Made by a program: the position numbers and the translations under genes | Part shown: positions 12,054 through 24,000 of the stretch, in pieces | Numbering within the stretch: position 1 is the stretch's first letter | How the letters are laid out: every line of letters starts with the position of its first letter | Notes under the pieces: model-generated | What the model was told of the DNA's origin: nothing | What the model saw: only the letters and a program-made list of their open reading frames with translations | The model's database searches: none | Assembly (NCBI GenBank): GCA_034687125.1 | Contig: JAQGBZ010000440.1 | Span: 1-47,613, forward strand | From: Neelides folsomi | Taxonomy: Eukaryota; Arthropoda; Collembola; Neelipleona; Neelidae | Reading direction: 5' to 3' | DNA length: 47,613 nucleotides

Positions 12054-14130
12054 TTAACATTTCAAATCTTGAGTTTCTATGATTTCATTGGTCCCAGAAG
12101 GTGTTGCTTTCATTCTAGCGATTAACCGATCATAAACAAAAGTTTTTGCATCTTTTGCATAAAGAAAATCAATATGATTGAATTTGTAATTTGGTTGACC
12201 AACGTTTTGAATAATTTCTTTCATCCCAGGAATCTTTTTTGATAGATTGCAAACATCCTAACATTAAAAAATAAAAAAAGTAAACCTTAATATTATTATC
12301 GATTTGAATTGAAAATATTTTTATAACAATATTAAATATTTACAAAAAATTTTACTAACTGTTGGAGTTGCTAAATTATCAGCATAAGCGGACAAATAGA
12401 CAACTGGGGCTATAATCTTCCTTAAATCGTACATAGGAGGAATTTCATCTCCATAAACTTCCATGTTGCTTCTTCCAAGCGAGTAGGAGAAATCAAAGGG
12501 GGCGAAGCGATCATTCCAATGCAGTTGCATAAAATGATCCCAAACCCTTGCTGACACATTTGAAGGAGTATGTCCCAAAATAATGGGAATAATTTGCTAA
12601 TTTAATTTTAAAATTATTAATTTTCAGTAATGTATAAATTTTATATACCGAGTCAACTTGAGGACAATCGTATCCAAAAATGAGAAAAAGGACAGATTTA
12701 CAATATCCAATAGGAATACACAATTCCTGGGCGAATGGTTGACACAAAAGTCCCAAATTAAATAAATAATCTTCAATAAATTTTGGAATAAATTCTTTGA
12801 ATCCAAATGTTTCATAAAACCTCTGTTGAATAAGAAATAAATTCATATTTCATTATAAAACATTTCTTTGGGATTTTATATAAATAATATCCAACTTGAT
12901 ATGTCTCTGGAGTGCCAAAATAGTATAAAAGAATGTTATTTCCATTTTTGAAATTTGCCGCTGGAGCCAAAGCAAAGAAAGTCCGAATTTTTTTGTTGTA
13001 TTCTGGGAGCGTTGACAATGTTACATGAACCATTGTATTTCCCATTGAGTGACCAATCCAATATAAATTCGGCTGATTAGTCTTATTTAATATGTAATCT
13101 ATTAGGGCTGGAACATCGTAAATTCCCATTTCATGCCAACTTCAAGAAAAATTAATTTTTTAATTGTCAAAAAATTATCAATTAAAATATTGATTTTATG
13201 TGTATAAAATTTGTTATCATTGTAAAGTATACAAGCTTTCCACTTAATAAGTTAAGATATGGAATATCAAACTATGTATAAATAACAAAAATTTCTAAGG
13301 ATTTCCATATCATTTTCAAAATCCCTATATTTACTTATTAAGTGGAAATTTTGTATAATGTATTAATTTATTAACCTAAAATCCCAATAAGGAGAGTTTG
13401 ATTCGTATGATCTCAATGTTAGATGTCCAAGAGAATATTTGCTTCCACGAGCATTCCCAACCCAAACATCGTAACCAGAATCAGCGAGAAGAAATGCTAC
13501 TCAACGATTTACAATTTTTAAATGCATATTTATAATTCATAATCACTAAAAAGTATTTAATGTTAAAAAACTTAAATTAAAAATTCTATTTTTAAATAAT
13601 AAAAGTTGTATTGTTACGAAAAGTATTTGATTCTCTTTGCATAAACCAATCAGATGAAGAGCAGAGGAATCCATGCATTAAGACTACAACTGATTTATTG
13701 GCAGATGGATTTGTTTCATTGTCTATTTTTCCATGAGGAATTCGAAAAAGTGTAAGAATATATCCACCCTGGGACGTGACATGATGAGCTTCGACTGGAT
13801 ATCCATGAAATTCAATTAACTCTGGCTGAAATTAATAGTTGGATCAAATTATATCGATATTGTAGGTAGTATAAGTTATAGTCTAAATATCTAAATAGTT
13901 TTTTTAATAATTAAAGATTTTTTAAATTTCTTTACAGTGGTCATTGTAATTAGAGGATTAGTTAATTGTATTAGAGGAGGACATTCATCAGGTGGAGGAA
14001 GATCTAAACAAAAAGCTAATTCTTCACCAGTTGGAATATAAACAGGGGAAGGTGGAGATTGGAAAACTTCTACACTTAAAACAAAGTACATTAAAGTAAT
14101 CGAAATAACAATAAATAAAATACTTTGCAT
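12054..14130 (-). CDS. Acid/gastric lipase-like secreted lipase, intact, seven exons
   Basis: Exons 14130-13936, 13825-13618, 13496-13376, 13139-12896, 12822-12649, 12596-12360 and 12257-12054 join with matching phases into 460 residues. An N-terminal hydrophobic signal (MQSILFIVISITLMYFVLSV) is followed by the alpha/beta-hydrolase core: oxyanion region HGFLCSSSDW, then LADSGYDVWVGNARG, the nucleophile elbow GHSMGN (family consensus GHSQG) in exon 4, an Asp in YADNLATPTDV at the exon 6/7 junction, and the catalytic His in FNHIDFLYAKD in exon 7. The order and spacing match the lysosomal acid / gastric triacylglycerol lipase family. It would hydrolyse neutral lipid esters outside the cell or in the lysosome. 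The stop is at 12056-12054. A paralog with identical exon lengths lies at 26280-24810 but lacks exons 3 and 4. An inverted-repeat element sits in intron 3. Confidence 0.92.
13228..13357. mobile_element. 130-bp inverted-repeat element (MITE-like) in lipase intron 3
   Basis: The ends are inverted copies sharing TATACAA and TTTCCACTTAATAAGT over about 28 bp with a few mismatches, and a second internal inverted pair (gatatggaa / ttccatatc) lies inside. The element occupies the intron between lipase exons 3 and 4. TATA at both tips allows a TA target duplication, which would fit a Tc1/mariner-type MITE. It does not disturb the splice sites. Confidence 0.65.
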
Positions 14131-15780
14131 TTTAATGTCAAATGATAAATATGAAGTAATAACACTAAAATTCTATTTAATTAAAAAATGTATATTGGTA
14201 TTGCTTTAAAAGATATTTGAATAATCGAATAAATGGAATGTTAAGAGCAATATTTTATTTGTAAACATTTCACAATTACCTAGAAATATTCATGTACTTA
14301 GTTTCATTATATATGTACATTTCAATTGAGAAATCGGTAATTTATATGACATATTAAGGTTTCAGATAAATTAAAAATTATTTTGAATTGTTTAATGCTG
14401 AAAGACAACTTAAACCCAAATTTTCCATCACATTATTACATTCTAGGGGATACCATGGTATATAAATAAATATTTGAACAGTCCTAAGTATAATATTGCT
14501 TAATTTGTACACCTTTCCATTTACTTATTAATTTGTTCATTCCTATTTAATAAAAAAATTCTTTTATTAGGTAAATTAAAAAATTAATTGTATATATTGT
14601 TATAAAAAGCTATCATACCCACACGGTATATAGCGATATACTTATAATTTAAAAATTCATTTAAAACCATTCAATTCAAGTTAAATAGTTTTATTATACC
14701 TACGTACGTATTTATAAGCTCTAAAAGTTAATCCTATTATACTTGCAATGGTATATAGATATAGCTATAATTATTTGGATACTTAGGATTAGTCATTGTT
14801 GTGAATCATCAGAACCCTTTAGAGATTAACATCAACCTTAAGTGCCTAATTTAGTTTATTTTAATCTTCTTTAAACATTACTCATTTCTTTTCTATTCAC
14901 TTCCTTCCTAAATTGTGTTTTCCAAGAAAATTGTATCTTTCTATTTTGAACTTTCTTATTCATTATCTTTATATACATTACAGTACATAGGTACATACAT
15001 GTAATATTATATATTTACAAATAAATAATTTAATCTTTGTTAACCCTAAGTGATTCAATGTAATAATAACAATATTTATATAAGCTATTATAGAATTCTT
15101 ACTTATGATTACGGGCCCTATAAAAACCCAAGAGAAATTGTACTCAGGATCATTCGGTTTTAGATTTTCTGGGAGGAGGCTCTAACCACTATCCACTAAG
15201 GATTGCCTGTTAAAAACGGGTACCTGTGAATCGTGGGGAAAAGTCTCAATAAAAATTTATTTGGGATTTAAAATTTTCCGTTCTCGTTTATTGCATTATA
15301 TTCATTTGTTTAAGGTTCTATTAAAATCGGTTTTTCATATCCGTTCCTAGTATCTGTTTATTAAATTTCTTTCCTATATTGAAGAGAATTCCTTCGTGAG
15401 TTCTCAAAATCATTTATAGGCCATTGTAGGTCTCATAATAACATATATTGTGTTTGTATTGCTAATAAAAATGTATTTATATTTTATAATCCAATATTAA
15501 CTCCTTCTGTATTAAAAAACCTTATTATCCTAACAAATGATATTCAAAAATATCTTACTAGATTTCATTGTCTAGATTTTTACATCAAATAACGCCTGGC
15601 GAGGATGCGCAGTCCTTAAAAGAAGGTCATTACTCGTTATCTTGGAGTGCTGTGCATAATTATAGCGGGTCTCATATGTAAAAGTGTGCATGTGTATTAT
15701 GTAGTGTGAAATCCACAAAAGTGTGATTTCAACACTTCCACACCTCCACACGTGTAAATGTGTGATTTAAGCTGTGTGAT
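14131..15780. other. Intergenic
   Basis: No gene apart from the SINE-like piece listed separately. A segment at about 14478-14535 weakly resembles the intronic element at 13228-13357 (ttccatttacttattaa). The 15690-15780 part is rich in gtgtg and cacac strings and contains an outer block, acgtgtaaatg, that is repeated in inverse orientation near 19275. Confidence 0.45.
15115..15250 (-). repeat. tRNA-derived SINE-like fragment
   Basis: On the minus strand a box-A-like string, TAGTGGATAGTGGTTAGAGC, is followed about 40 bases later by a weak box-B-like string, GAGTACAATTTC. The spacing fits a tRNA-type internal promoter, but the sequence does not fold into a clean tRNA and box B is degenerate. 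A tRNA-derived SINE or decayed tRNA pseudogene is the most likely reading. Confidence 0.35.
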
Positions 15781-16929
15781 TTACACTAAAGTCGGTGGCA
15801 ATGAAAATGTCACTTATTTTCGCGCTAAGGGTTGGCTAGGGGGATGGCAGGCAGGCTAATATTATTTAGTACTATATACATAATGATTGTATCATATTAC
15901 CCTTATTTACATATTTTCCTTATCACTATCACATTCATCACTGTCTTTGCTTTCTTCACTTGAGTCTTCACTTGACAAATTAATGATTATTGGATCCAAT
16001 TGATCCATGAGATTGTCGCGGTCAAAATATATCCGTTCTTCTTTAATACAATGTTGAATTGCATCCCTCCAGTCTTGTAACCTGTTCACAAGCTTCTTGA
16101 AAAAGGCGAATCATTTCAGGGATTGTTGGTAACTTATTATTTATTGCCACATATCTTTTAACCTGAGCCCAAATTAGTTCTATTGGATTGAAAATGCAAT
16201 GATAAGGTGGTAAACGGAGGATTTTATACCCTAATTTTTCTGCCATTTGGTTCAATTCATATACAATGTAATCTTCTTTGTGAAGTTTGATGATCCGGTA
16301 AAGCTCAACTTTGTAAGCATTTTCGGGATATGGAACTTCCTTTTCGTTGAGCCACTCCTTCATTACTCCGACTCTTGAGTTTGATGTTGGTGTAATGTCA
16401 AGTCTTAATGAATCAAGAATTATAAAAATAATTTATAACAACTTATAATATTGTTTTATAAATAATATATACAGCCGCCTTCAGGTATATTCACACCACA
16501 TTCCCACCCGTCATATATATGATCCTAACTTTTTTATATTTCATTTTATCTGCCCATAATTTTAACTCAAATTTACTTATTATATGAACTAATAAACAGC
16601 CAATTATTAGGCAAATCAATTAACTAACAACAGATTTAAAAATCTTAATGTGGGGAAAATATAAATTTTGGCGCTTCATGAGTATTCACACACTTGAGTC
16701 TTTATGCAATTTATACTAGAAACGTTTGCAATCTATTGGTAGTTTTTAAGTATAATCATGATAAATGCTAGAAAGGAACATTACAGTAAGTATTTATGTG
16801 ATTCCAATTTGATTTCATATCAAAATGGAACGAGGGAAAGAGCATGGAGTAGATAGGGCAATACCGAAGAAAATGACAATTGACCCCTAAACATCTACCC
16901 AAATATATTTTAATTGTCTTTTTCAGGTG

Positions 16930-17155
16930 CCCTTCATTTGAAGTCTTCGAAGGTGTTCATATCTCTTAGAACCTCAGATCATCTCCGAACCTAAAACTGA
17001 ACACATGAGTCCTACCAAAGGAACGTTTTTTTCTCTGTACCTCGGCCGTGTTTAATTATAGGACTAATCTAATCACTCTTTAAGGCTGTCTATGGAACCT
17101 TACAAACTTTCCATGACTTTCCATGTCCAAATAAACTAAATTTGCTCTTATCGGA
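16930..17155 (-). pseudogene. Fragment of a second, Tc1-type transposase
   Basis: Read on the minus strand, one frame gives FLWSDKSKFSLFGHGKSWKV followed after several stops by IKHGRGT. This matches the classical Tc1 transposase block around the first two thirds of the DDE domain (LWSDESKF...F and V.HGGG). At least five stop codons lie within it. It sits directly against the other transposase, where that protein loses its middle part, so it probably marks a second insertion or recombination. Confidence 0.6.
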
Positions 17156-17325
17156 CCACAAAAATCCATTCCGATTTTTGAGGATAATTAAACAATTGAT
17201 GTACAAACCACTCTTTGAATTTATCCGCATTCATTTCTTGATGGTAATCTTTGAAACCATTTTTAGATTTAATAATGTCTAATGCACCAGGTATAAATCC
17301 TTCAATTGAACCCGCATGTGTAATA

Positions 17326-17961
17326 TGATATTTTTATATATAGATATATATTATACATAGGTAAATGTAATATGTTACTAATGATAAGTAAGTATTAGTA
17401 AAAGTATAAACATATTATGTACAAGTATATAAGTATATAATAATATGTAAGATGTGTATGACGTCATATGTAAAGGTAGACCAAGGGAGTGCAAAGGGAT
17501 GGGTGTGTTGGTGATGTAATAAATTGAGTAGGACATGAGGAGGGCCGTGGAAGAAATCATTAAGGTCTCTAGTTTGACTTTTCCTCTCCCCACTTCCTCA
17601 TATCCGTTAAGACCGATCCTATTGAGCTCTGGGTTTCTTATATTTATAGAACACCTTAATAAATTGAGATATAACAAATACAGTCGGACGATTCAATTAT
17701 TCACTTTCAGTAACAGTCCATTTAAACATCTAAAGTAGTTGCATTTATAGTTAAAAGTCTTTATACTTTCGAGAACCTAGAAGTTAACAGAGTTTGATAA
17801 TGTGGACTCTGTGACTTTGTGGCCGAAAGAGAGAAAAGGATTGGGCTTAAACTCACAGCCATTCCAACACAATCCAGCAGCAGCAACAACAATCACAATC
17901 AACACCCATTTACACATCCATACCACTGCATGAGCCAATTAAGCACCTAAGAAACACATTA
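17326..17961. mobile_element. 636-bp insertion inside the transposase, solo-LTR-like
   Basis: The insert is flanked by GTAATA on both sides (17320-17325 and 17962-17967). Removing it plus one flank restores the transposase reading (RIIIT joined to HAGS) without a frame change. It starts with TGATATTTTTATA and ends with CACATTA. A second copy of its first 105 bp, nearly identical, begins at the same base at 37268, so the left end is a true element end. It has no long open frame, contains AATAAA-like signals and a CAG/CAA-rich tail, and a 5-6 bp target duplication fits an LTR retrotransposon. The right end lacks the usual CA, so the class remains uncertain. Confidence 0.7.
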
Positions 17962-19328
17962 GTAATAATGATTCTTGAACCTTTCCCAATTTTAGTTTTT
18001 GGCATTAATTGCAGATTTTCATTAGTCCAAACGTAATCGAATTTATGGTTTGCATTGACCCACGTCTCATCCAGAAAGTAAAACTTTGTCTCAAGCATTT
18101 CGTATTTCTTTTTAGCCCTAATAATATTCAGTATATTCTCTTTAATTATATACTTGCATTTACTTGGATAAAAGGATAATTATAACTTTTTTAAATTTAA
18201 CAATGTTGTAAATTACCGTAAATATTCAGCTTTTTTTATAACGATGTGGTTTTGCTCCATCAAATGCTTTCTTTTGTCTCTTTGTGTGTATTTAAATCCT
18301 AGACCTTTTATTATTCTATAAAACAAAGTTATCGAGCATTTTCTATCAGCAAACTCGGGAATTTGTTTGATTCTTTCATTAAGGATGTATTTGCATGTTT
18401 GGGAATTCACCTTTAAAATATGAAAATTATGTTTTATTGCAATCATAAGCATAGTAATTATTATATTTGTTAAATACCTTTCCCTATTTTTTGATAAATA
18501 ATATTTCGGATCACATTCCCATCGAAATTGTCAATTTTTGTGGAAACGGAATCTCTCTCTCTTTGCAAACGTTTTTGGATCACTGGTTCATTGTTCTCCC
18601 TTCTGTTTAAACTTCTTGAGATGTCTTATTGTTGTCCGCACTGATATTCCCGTTAAATCAGAGATGAGCTTATGAATCTAAATATTGTTTATTAAATTTA
18701 TTAGACACATACCTAGATAATATATTGTAATATTGAATTTAAAGATATATGTAAATTCTTACATTTGTTGCATTTTTCTTGAATGTGAAGTAAGGGTTAT
18801 CATTTTGAGTTCTTAAATAATTGTTAATATTGTAAATTATTTTCTGGCTATTGGTATCACAAGTATTCGTTTTTCGGTTTATATTTTCATTTAAAATATT
18901 CATTTTCTACTATTTAAAGCTAATTATATTATTTAAAGCTAATTTAAAGCTTATACTTTTAAAACTTTAATTTAAAGCTAAATTTAATTATTAAAGCATA
19001 AAATATAGAGATTATAAAGATGATAGAGTGTTGATGATAATGATATGCGTAGGAAAAGAACGGGTTACGTTTCATTTAGTTGATTCATACTTCCTCTCTT
19101 ATTGAATATTCTCATTGGTTTAAACTCTCATGTTGGAATGGGGTGTTAGAATGGTGAGGAGACTCTCTACTCATGTGATTTTACGAATAATTTCAAAATA
19201 AGTGACATTTTAATTGTCATCGACTTTAGTAAAATACTTCTGGATAGCGATTTTACTTACAGAATTCACTCATTTACACGTATACTCCCTCGGTTCACAA
19301 TAGATTCTTAAATCAAAATCATATCTTA

Positions 19329-19720
19329 CAATGGAACGTTCTTATATGTAAGTCGCGTTCAGACTTTAGCGGTATTGGACAATTAAGACCATCATCAGGA
19401 ATGATGAATTCAAAAAAATTGTCTGTTAAAATGAGAGGTCAAATTTTGATGAATTTTTGAAAATTCGATTTTTAAAATCCATGCCTTGTTCCTCTATCAA
19501 GTTTCAATTCCCATGTTAAATTCTACAAGATTTTTGAGAAATTGAACGACGATCTTTAACATTAGAAAGTAGCATTTTGGTAATGTCAAACATATACTTA
19601 TGGTATGCTTTCACTACTTTCCCCGTTGTTTAATTTCTCAAAATCTTAAAAATCAAAAATCTCAAAAAATCAAAAGTCTAGGAAGTCTGTACGCGACTTA
19701 CATATAAGAACGTTCCATTG
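19329..19720. mobile_element. 392-bp MITE with about 38-bp TIRs and TTA target duplication
   Basis: The left end, beginning CAATGGAACGTTCTTATATG, recurs as a reverse complement at the right end with one mismatch in about 38 bases. TTA directly flanks both ends (19326-19328 and 19721-19723). A three-base TWA duplication is the signature of PIF/Harbinger elements, so a Harbinger-derived MITE is likely. There is no coding capacity. A second inverted pair (aagatttttgagaaatt and its near complement) lies inside. Confidence 0.82.
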
Positions 19721-19723
19721 TTA

Positions 19724-22158
19724 GTATCTTAAATTTTATTGTTAAAAAGGTATCTTTTTAAACGTATCTTCAGGATACAATTCCATGTATCTTGCCCAAC
19801 TATATGTTAATAGAATAGCTATGAAAGAGTTTATTAAAGATATTAGTGGATAAATTTATTTACTCACTTGAATTGTTAAATAAATCTTTATATGTATTAT
19901 TAAATTGAGAATAATAAATAATCAATAATAAACAAACATAAGGTATAAAAGTGGAAGCTTGAGTGTCTCAGGTTGGGAGAGGTCAACTGATAAAGAAAGT
20001 TCATTTGGGAATCCCCTCTGTCTTCTTCCTGATTGGTCTTAGCGCAGGTGATCGTTCGAAGGTTAATGACATTTACATGACATTTGAATGTCCAGGGTAT
20101 CGATTAAATTAATTCTTAATTTTTATTCAATAATCGAATTACATTAAAATTAACATGTACCTGGTCATTTCATAAATAAGTTGACACTATTTATTATTTC
20201 TCACTCCGAAAGTTAGAAAGACTCAACTGTTAAGGCTTGTATAAGAAACACAATGTTTATGAATTTTTAAGAAAAATGAGGGCTTTTCTACCCAACAACA
20301 AAAAGGTATGCGCGATCCCTTATTACAACAACCAGGCAGCGCGCATACATTTTTGTTGTTGGGTAGTATAAGGTAATCATTTAAGTAACGGCAGCCATTT
20401 AGAAAAATAACCAAGCTAGGCAAAATTCGTTTTCAAAATCTCAATTCAATTATAGTTTATTAACTTATATTTTATAAATTTTGTGGGTTAACCTTATATT
20501 TTTGAATAGAATATGTTTAAATAACATCAATTAAGAATCTTAATTCTTAATTTAAGATCACAATTAATTATTTAGGGCCAAAAAGTTAATTGAATTTGCT
20601 GAAATTATTGAGAATTCAAACTTTATTTTGATCCTTCATTCCGTTCCTATTATTTATAAAAATGGAGTTGAATAACGAAAAGCATTTCGTTAATCACACA
20701 TTTAATGTCATTTAAATGTGATATATGACAAATTAAAATCACAATTTGAAGAATTTATCTTTGGAAGGTCTACCCAAGGTTGGTAAGAGCATTACCAAAT
20801 TTCCAATAAAATAGAAATCCAATAAATTAAATATCTTTAAGTATAATAAAACTATAATAAATATATTAGGGTTTATAGAGTTTCATGTAGAATTTTCTTG
20901 CTATATAACATGCTTCATTAAAGAAAGTAATGGAACTTGTTCTTTGAGAATGTTTAATTGTTGAAATGATAGAGTTTTTATAATGACTGGAAAACAAGTT
21001 ACATTTGGGATTTTTCATTTTTTGGCAGGTTTGAATGTTATCTTACAAACTGTTACAGACATGGTTGGATTATAAAGTTTCACTGAAATAAAGAAATGAA
21101 CTGCATTTTTCAGAAATATTTCACTTGCCCCAAAATGAAATAAACTGTAATAATTAAATTTTCTGATATATTTCAATAATTTAAATTTTAAATGTGAAAC
21201 ATTCGAAAGAAAATATAACGTTCAATGTCACATACATAGTTTATATAGCCACTTTCATGTCATTAGTTTTCTCTTAAAAGATCTGTCATCTAACTTTTAT
21301 ATGAATTGTTTGTTTGTTTGGATAAGTTTTTGATAATACTTAATATTGCAAAATCCTCTTGTTTGAATGGATATGCATATCAGTATTATAGTTAAAATGG
21401 TTGAGTTATACCGATATTGTTCTAAGGTTGAACCGACCTTCACAAAGAAGTTGAAAACATTTGTTGATATATTTTCAATTATAAGGATTTGATTTCTCAT
21501 ATTTATGATTAATATCAGAATTATTAATAAAAATCATTGTTAATTTCATAGTCGATAAAATTAACAAATTAAAATTATATTGGAATTAATAATTTATAAA
21601 CCTCTAAAGGGAAGTAATTATTTTAAACTATTTTTAGTTTGGGTATTGGTGCCCATGTCACATGATAGTTTTGCAGGTATTAAGGGAAATAAATAGAAAC
21701 AAACTGAAATAAATATAATGTTTCATTTATTTAAGTTTATTTATTTTATTTCTTTCTTTACAGGGGTCAAAAGTGAAACTTTATACAAGCCTGTTTCCAG
21801 AGATAAAGTTCAAAGTCGATTATTTTATGCAAATAAACCATTTAAAATGTATGGAGTGTCAATGTTTTACATATAAGGAAACAATAGAACATTGAATTGC
21901 TATTAACATTTTACTTGTATGTAAAACTTGTATAATTTATTTAAATCGTATTTAAAAGGCTGCATAATTTAAAATGGTTCATTTCTATTTAGCATCTCAA
22001 TCTATAGATATCATAAATTAAATATCAATTGTTTTTATCTTTTATTTTAAAATAACAATTTTCTAAAAATAAATTCATTATATATTTTAATTCTTAAATA
22101 CCTACAATACATTATAAAATTTTCCTCAATTCTAATGTTCGAATTATTCTAATATAAT
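19724..22158. other. Intergenic region upstream of the WSD gene
   Basis: No gene is seen on either strand. The region is AT-rich and includes the 77-bp foldback listed separately. The upstream sequence of the WSD gene has no clear TATA box that I can single out from the general AT background. Confidence 0.5.
20289..20365. repeat. 77-bp foldback, 26-bp arms
   Basis: Left arm 20289-20314 and right arm 20340-20365 are inverted copies with one mismatch (starting TACCCAACAACAAAAA). The loop is 25 bases. The arms end in GC-rich tatgcgcg, unlike the surrounding DNA. It could be a very short MITE or the terminal hairpin of a larger mobile element. Confidence 0.75.
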
Positions 22159-24000
22159 ATGAATTCTGTGTTAATATTTGAATGCACTTTTTTTTGGATA
22201 TTAATCGTCGTTTTATTACCATTATATTTACCAATCTTATTTATATTTTCAATAAGTGGAATTCTAATTAATTGTTTAAGTAAGATATTACGAAAAGATT
22301 TGATCAGCCCAATAACATATCCTGATTCAATATTTGTTATTGATGATTATTTTAAGAATAATAAAATTATATCAAATTCTAAAACCACCAATGTAAATAT
22401 TAGTTATATATTAATTTTAGAAGGGACTGTTGATATTAATTATCTTAAAAAGTGTCTCGTTAAAACATTTTTATCTACTGTTAAAGTTAAAAAATCAAAT
22501 GATTTTGACTTTTCCAAATTATTTTTTTATCCAAGTTCATGGCTAGGATATTTATTTTGGAAAAAGAATGAATCTTTTATTGTAGAAGATCACATAAAAA
22601 TAAAATTGATTGCATCCGATGTTTTTGACAATTTTATAAGAAAAAATACAAATAAAAGTTTCAATTTAAACGAACATTCAAAAAATGGATTATACGAGCA
22701 ATCTTGCGAAAATTTAACAAAAGATTATATTGGAAAAATTATTAAAAATTGGCTCCAAGAAGAATTTAAGCAGAATTTGTGGGACATTTTAATATTAAAT
22801 TCAAATTCAGATAATCCACACAAAAATTACGAAAATCCAAAAACTATTATGGCTTTGAGAATGCATCATTTAATTGCGGACGGAAAATCATGTTTAACTT
22901 TTTTAAAATCAATGATGACTCACACACAGTCACAAAATGAATTATACCACGTAAAAATTATTAAATCCAATGAGAGCAAATCAATAAAAGAAGCCAAATA
23001 CAAAAATTTATTTTGGTTTTCACTAACAGTTAAAGAATATCTTAAAGTTTTGTTTACTTCTAAATTATTTTTGAAAACAAAACAAACGTCAATTGCTTTC
23101 AACAAAATAAAATTGAAGGATTATAAAACAATACAAGTTACTGGATTAAAATATATACAACGCAAGGACAAATCAATCACTAATGTTCCAATAGCTGCAA
23201 TTATTATGTCTGTTTTGGAACAAGCTTTAAGAAAATTTATTATTGAAAAAATTGATCAGACAAAATTGAATTGGAACCATTCTTATGTTTTGTATTCAAT
23301 GCCACACCAACAAAGTCATCCTCAAAACCTTTGCAATTATTTGTAATTAAACATTTCACATATTTTTATTTTCAAATTTATAGAGTTGATAAATTCTAAT
23401 TGATTTTTTTTATTTTAGTACATTTGGAAATTTCAAAATTGATCTGAAAAATGAAAACTCTTTAATTTCTTTTGAAAAAGCTGTTTTAGAATATAATAAA
23501 ATTTTTGACTTAAATTGTCCTGAAAATTTTTATAAATTTAATGCAACAAAATTATTTCTCCCCAATTTCCTAGTTAAAAAAGTAGTTAATCAAAGTGGAG
23601 CGCCAATATTTTTAAATAATCAAATGGGCCCAAAAGACATAATGTTTTTACAAGATTGTAAAGTAGTTTTTTTAAGTTTTTTGACTGGGCTAATATTAAA
23701 TCCAATAGGTAATAACACACTAAATTAATAATTATTTAATTATATTATTATTATTTGGAATTAACTATGTAATATAAACTAATGTAGATATTTATAGACT
23801 ATAAAATCACGTATAATCTAAAGTGACCATATCGTTTTTTAGGAATTAGTGTTTCTGCATTTTCTTACAATGACTTTTTAAACATCAATTTAAATTCGTG
23901 TACAGAAATTATTTCTTCTGACTCAATTGCAGATATGGTGATTAATCGTTATTTTATAAATGAATTTAAAAAACTTAAAAATATATTGTCAAATTTCTAA
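22159..24000 (+). CDS. WS/DGAT (WSD) family O-acyltransferase
   Basis: Exons 22159-23342, 23419-23708 and 23843-24000 join in frame to 543 residues. The N-terminus is a long hydrophobic stretch (about residues 5-40), probably one or two membrane segments. The acyl-CoA-dependent acyltransferase domain follows, with the catalytic motif HHLIADG (HHxxxDG of the family) at about 22865-22885. The LYSMPHQQSHPQNLCNYFTF region, which crosses the first intron, and the C-terminal GISVSAFSYNDFLNINL block correspond to the conserved second half of bacterial and plant wax ester synthase/diacylglycerol acyltransferases. It would join fatty acyl-CoA to long-chain alcohol or diacylglycerol at the ER membrane. 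It lies near a FAS gene and a lipase. The substrate cannot be told from sequence. Confidence 0.87.

Larger units (their letters stand above)
15907..18903 (-). pseudogene. DDE transposase of the 3.4-kb element, multiply broken
   Basis: Minus-strand pieces appear in the right order. Exon-like 18903-18763 is an N-terminal part. About 18677-18478 is helix-turn-helix-like (DLTGISVRTTIRHLKKF), with an in-frame TGA and a frameshift at a CT microsatellite. About 18452-18215 follows (RIIKGLGFKYTQRDKRKHL). Then 18110-17962 carries FYFLDETWVNANH with the first catalytic Asp. The segment 17319 to about 17160 continues it (HAGSIEGFIPGALDIIKSKN, then DYHQEMN). Finally 16363-15907 carries the LRLPPYHCIFNPIELIWAQV block with the last acidic residue and a Ser/Asp/Glu-rich tail, again with a frameshift near 16085. 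The segment with the second catalytic Asp (DNA-x-YH type) was not found. Motifs match the IS630-Tc1-mariner transposase group known from many insects. It cannot make a working transposase. Confidence 0.8.
15781..19234 (-). mobile_element. Tc1/mariner-IS630-type DNA transposon with 40-bp TIRs, degenerate
   Basis: The segment 15781-15820 and the reverse complement of 19195-19234 match at 35 of 40 positions; shared blocks include ACTAAAGTCG and AAAATGTCACTTATTTT. Weaker similarity extends outward (acgtgtaaatg near 15749 and its inverse near 19275), so the real ends may be about 15745 and 19300. Between the repeats lies a broken DDE transposase on the minus strand, plus two later pieces: a 636-bp insertion (17326-17961) and a Tc1-like fragment (about 17155-16930). 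The target duplication is unclear; TA would be expected. Confidence 0.78.

Noticed and set aside
15115..15250. Functional tRNA gene
   Set aside because: Box B is degenerate and no cloverleaf closes, so it was kept only as a SINE-like fragment.
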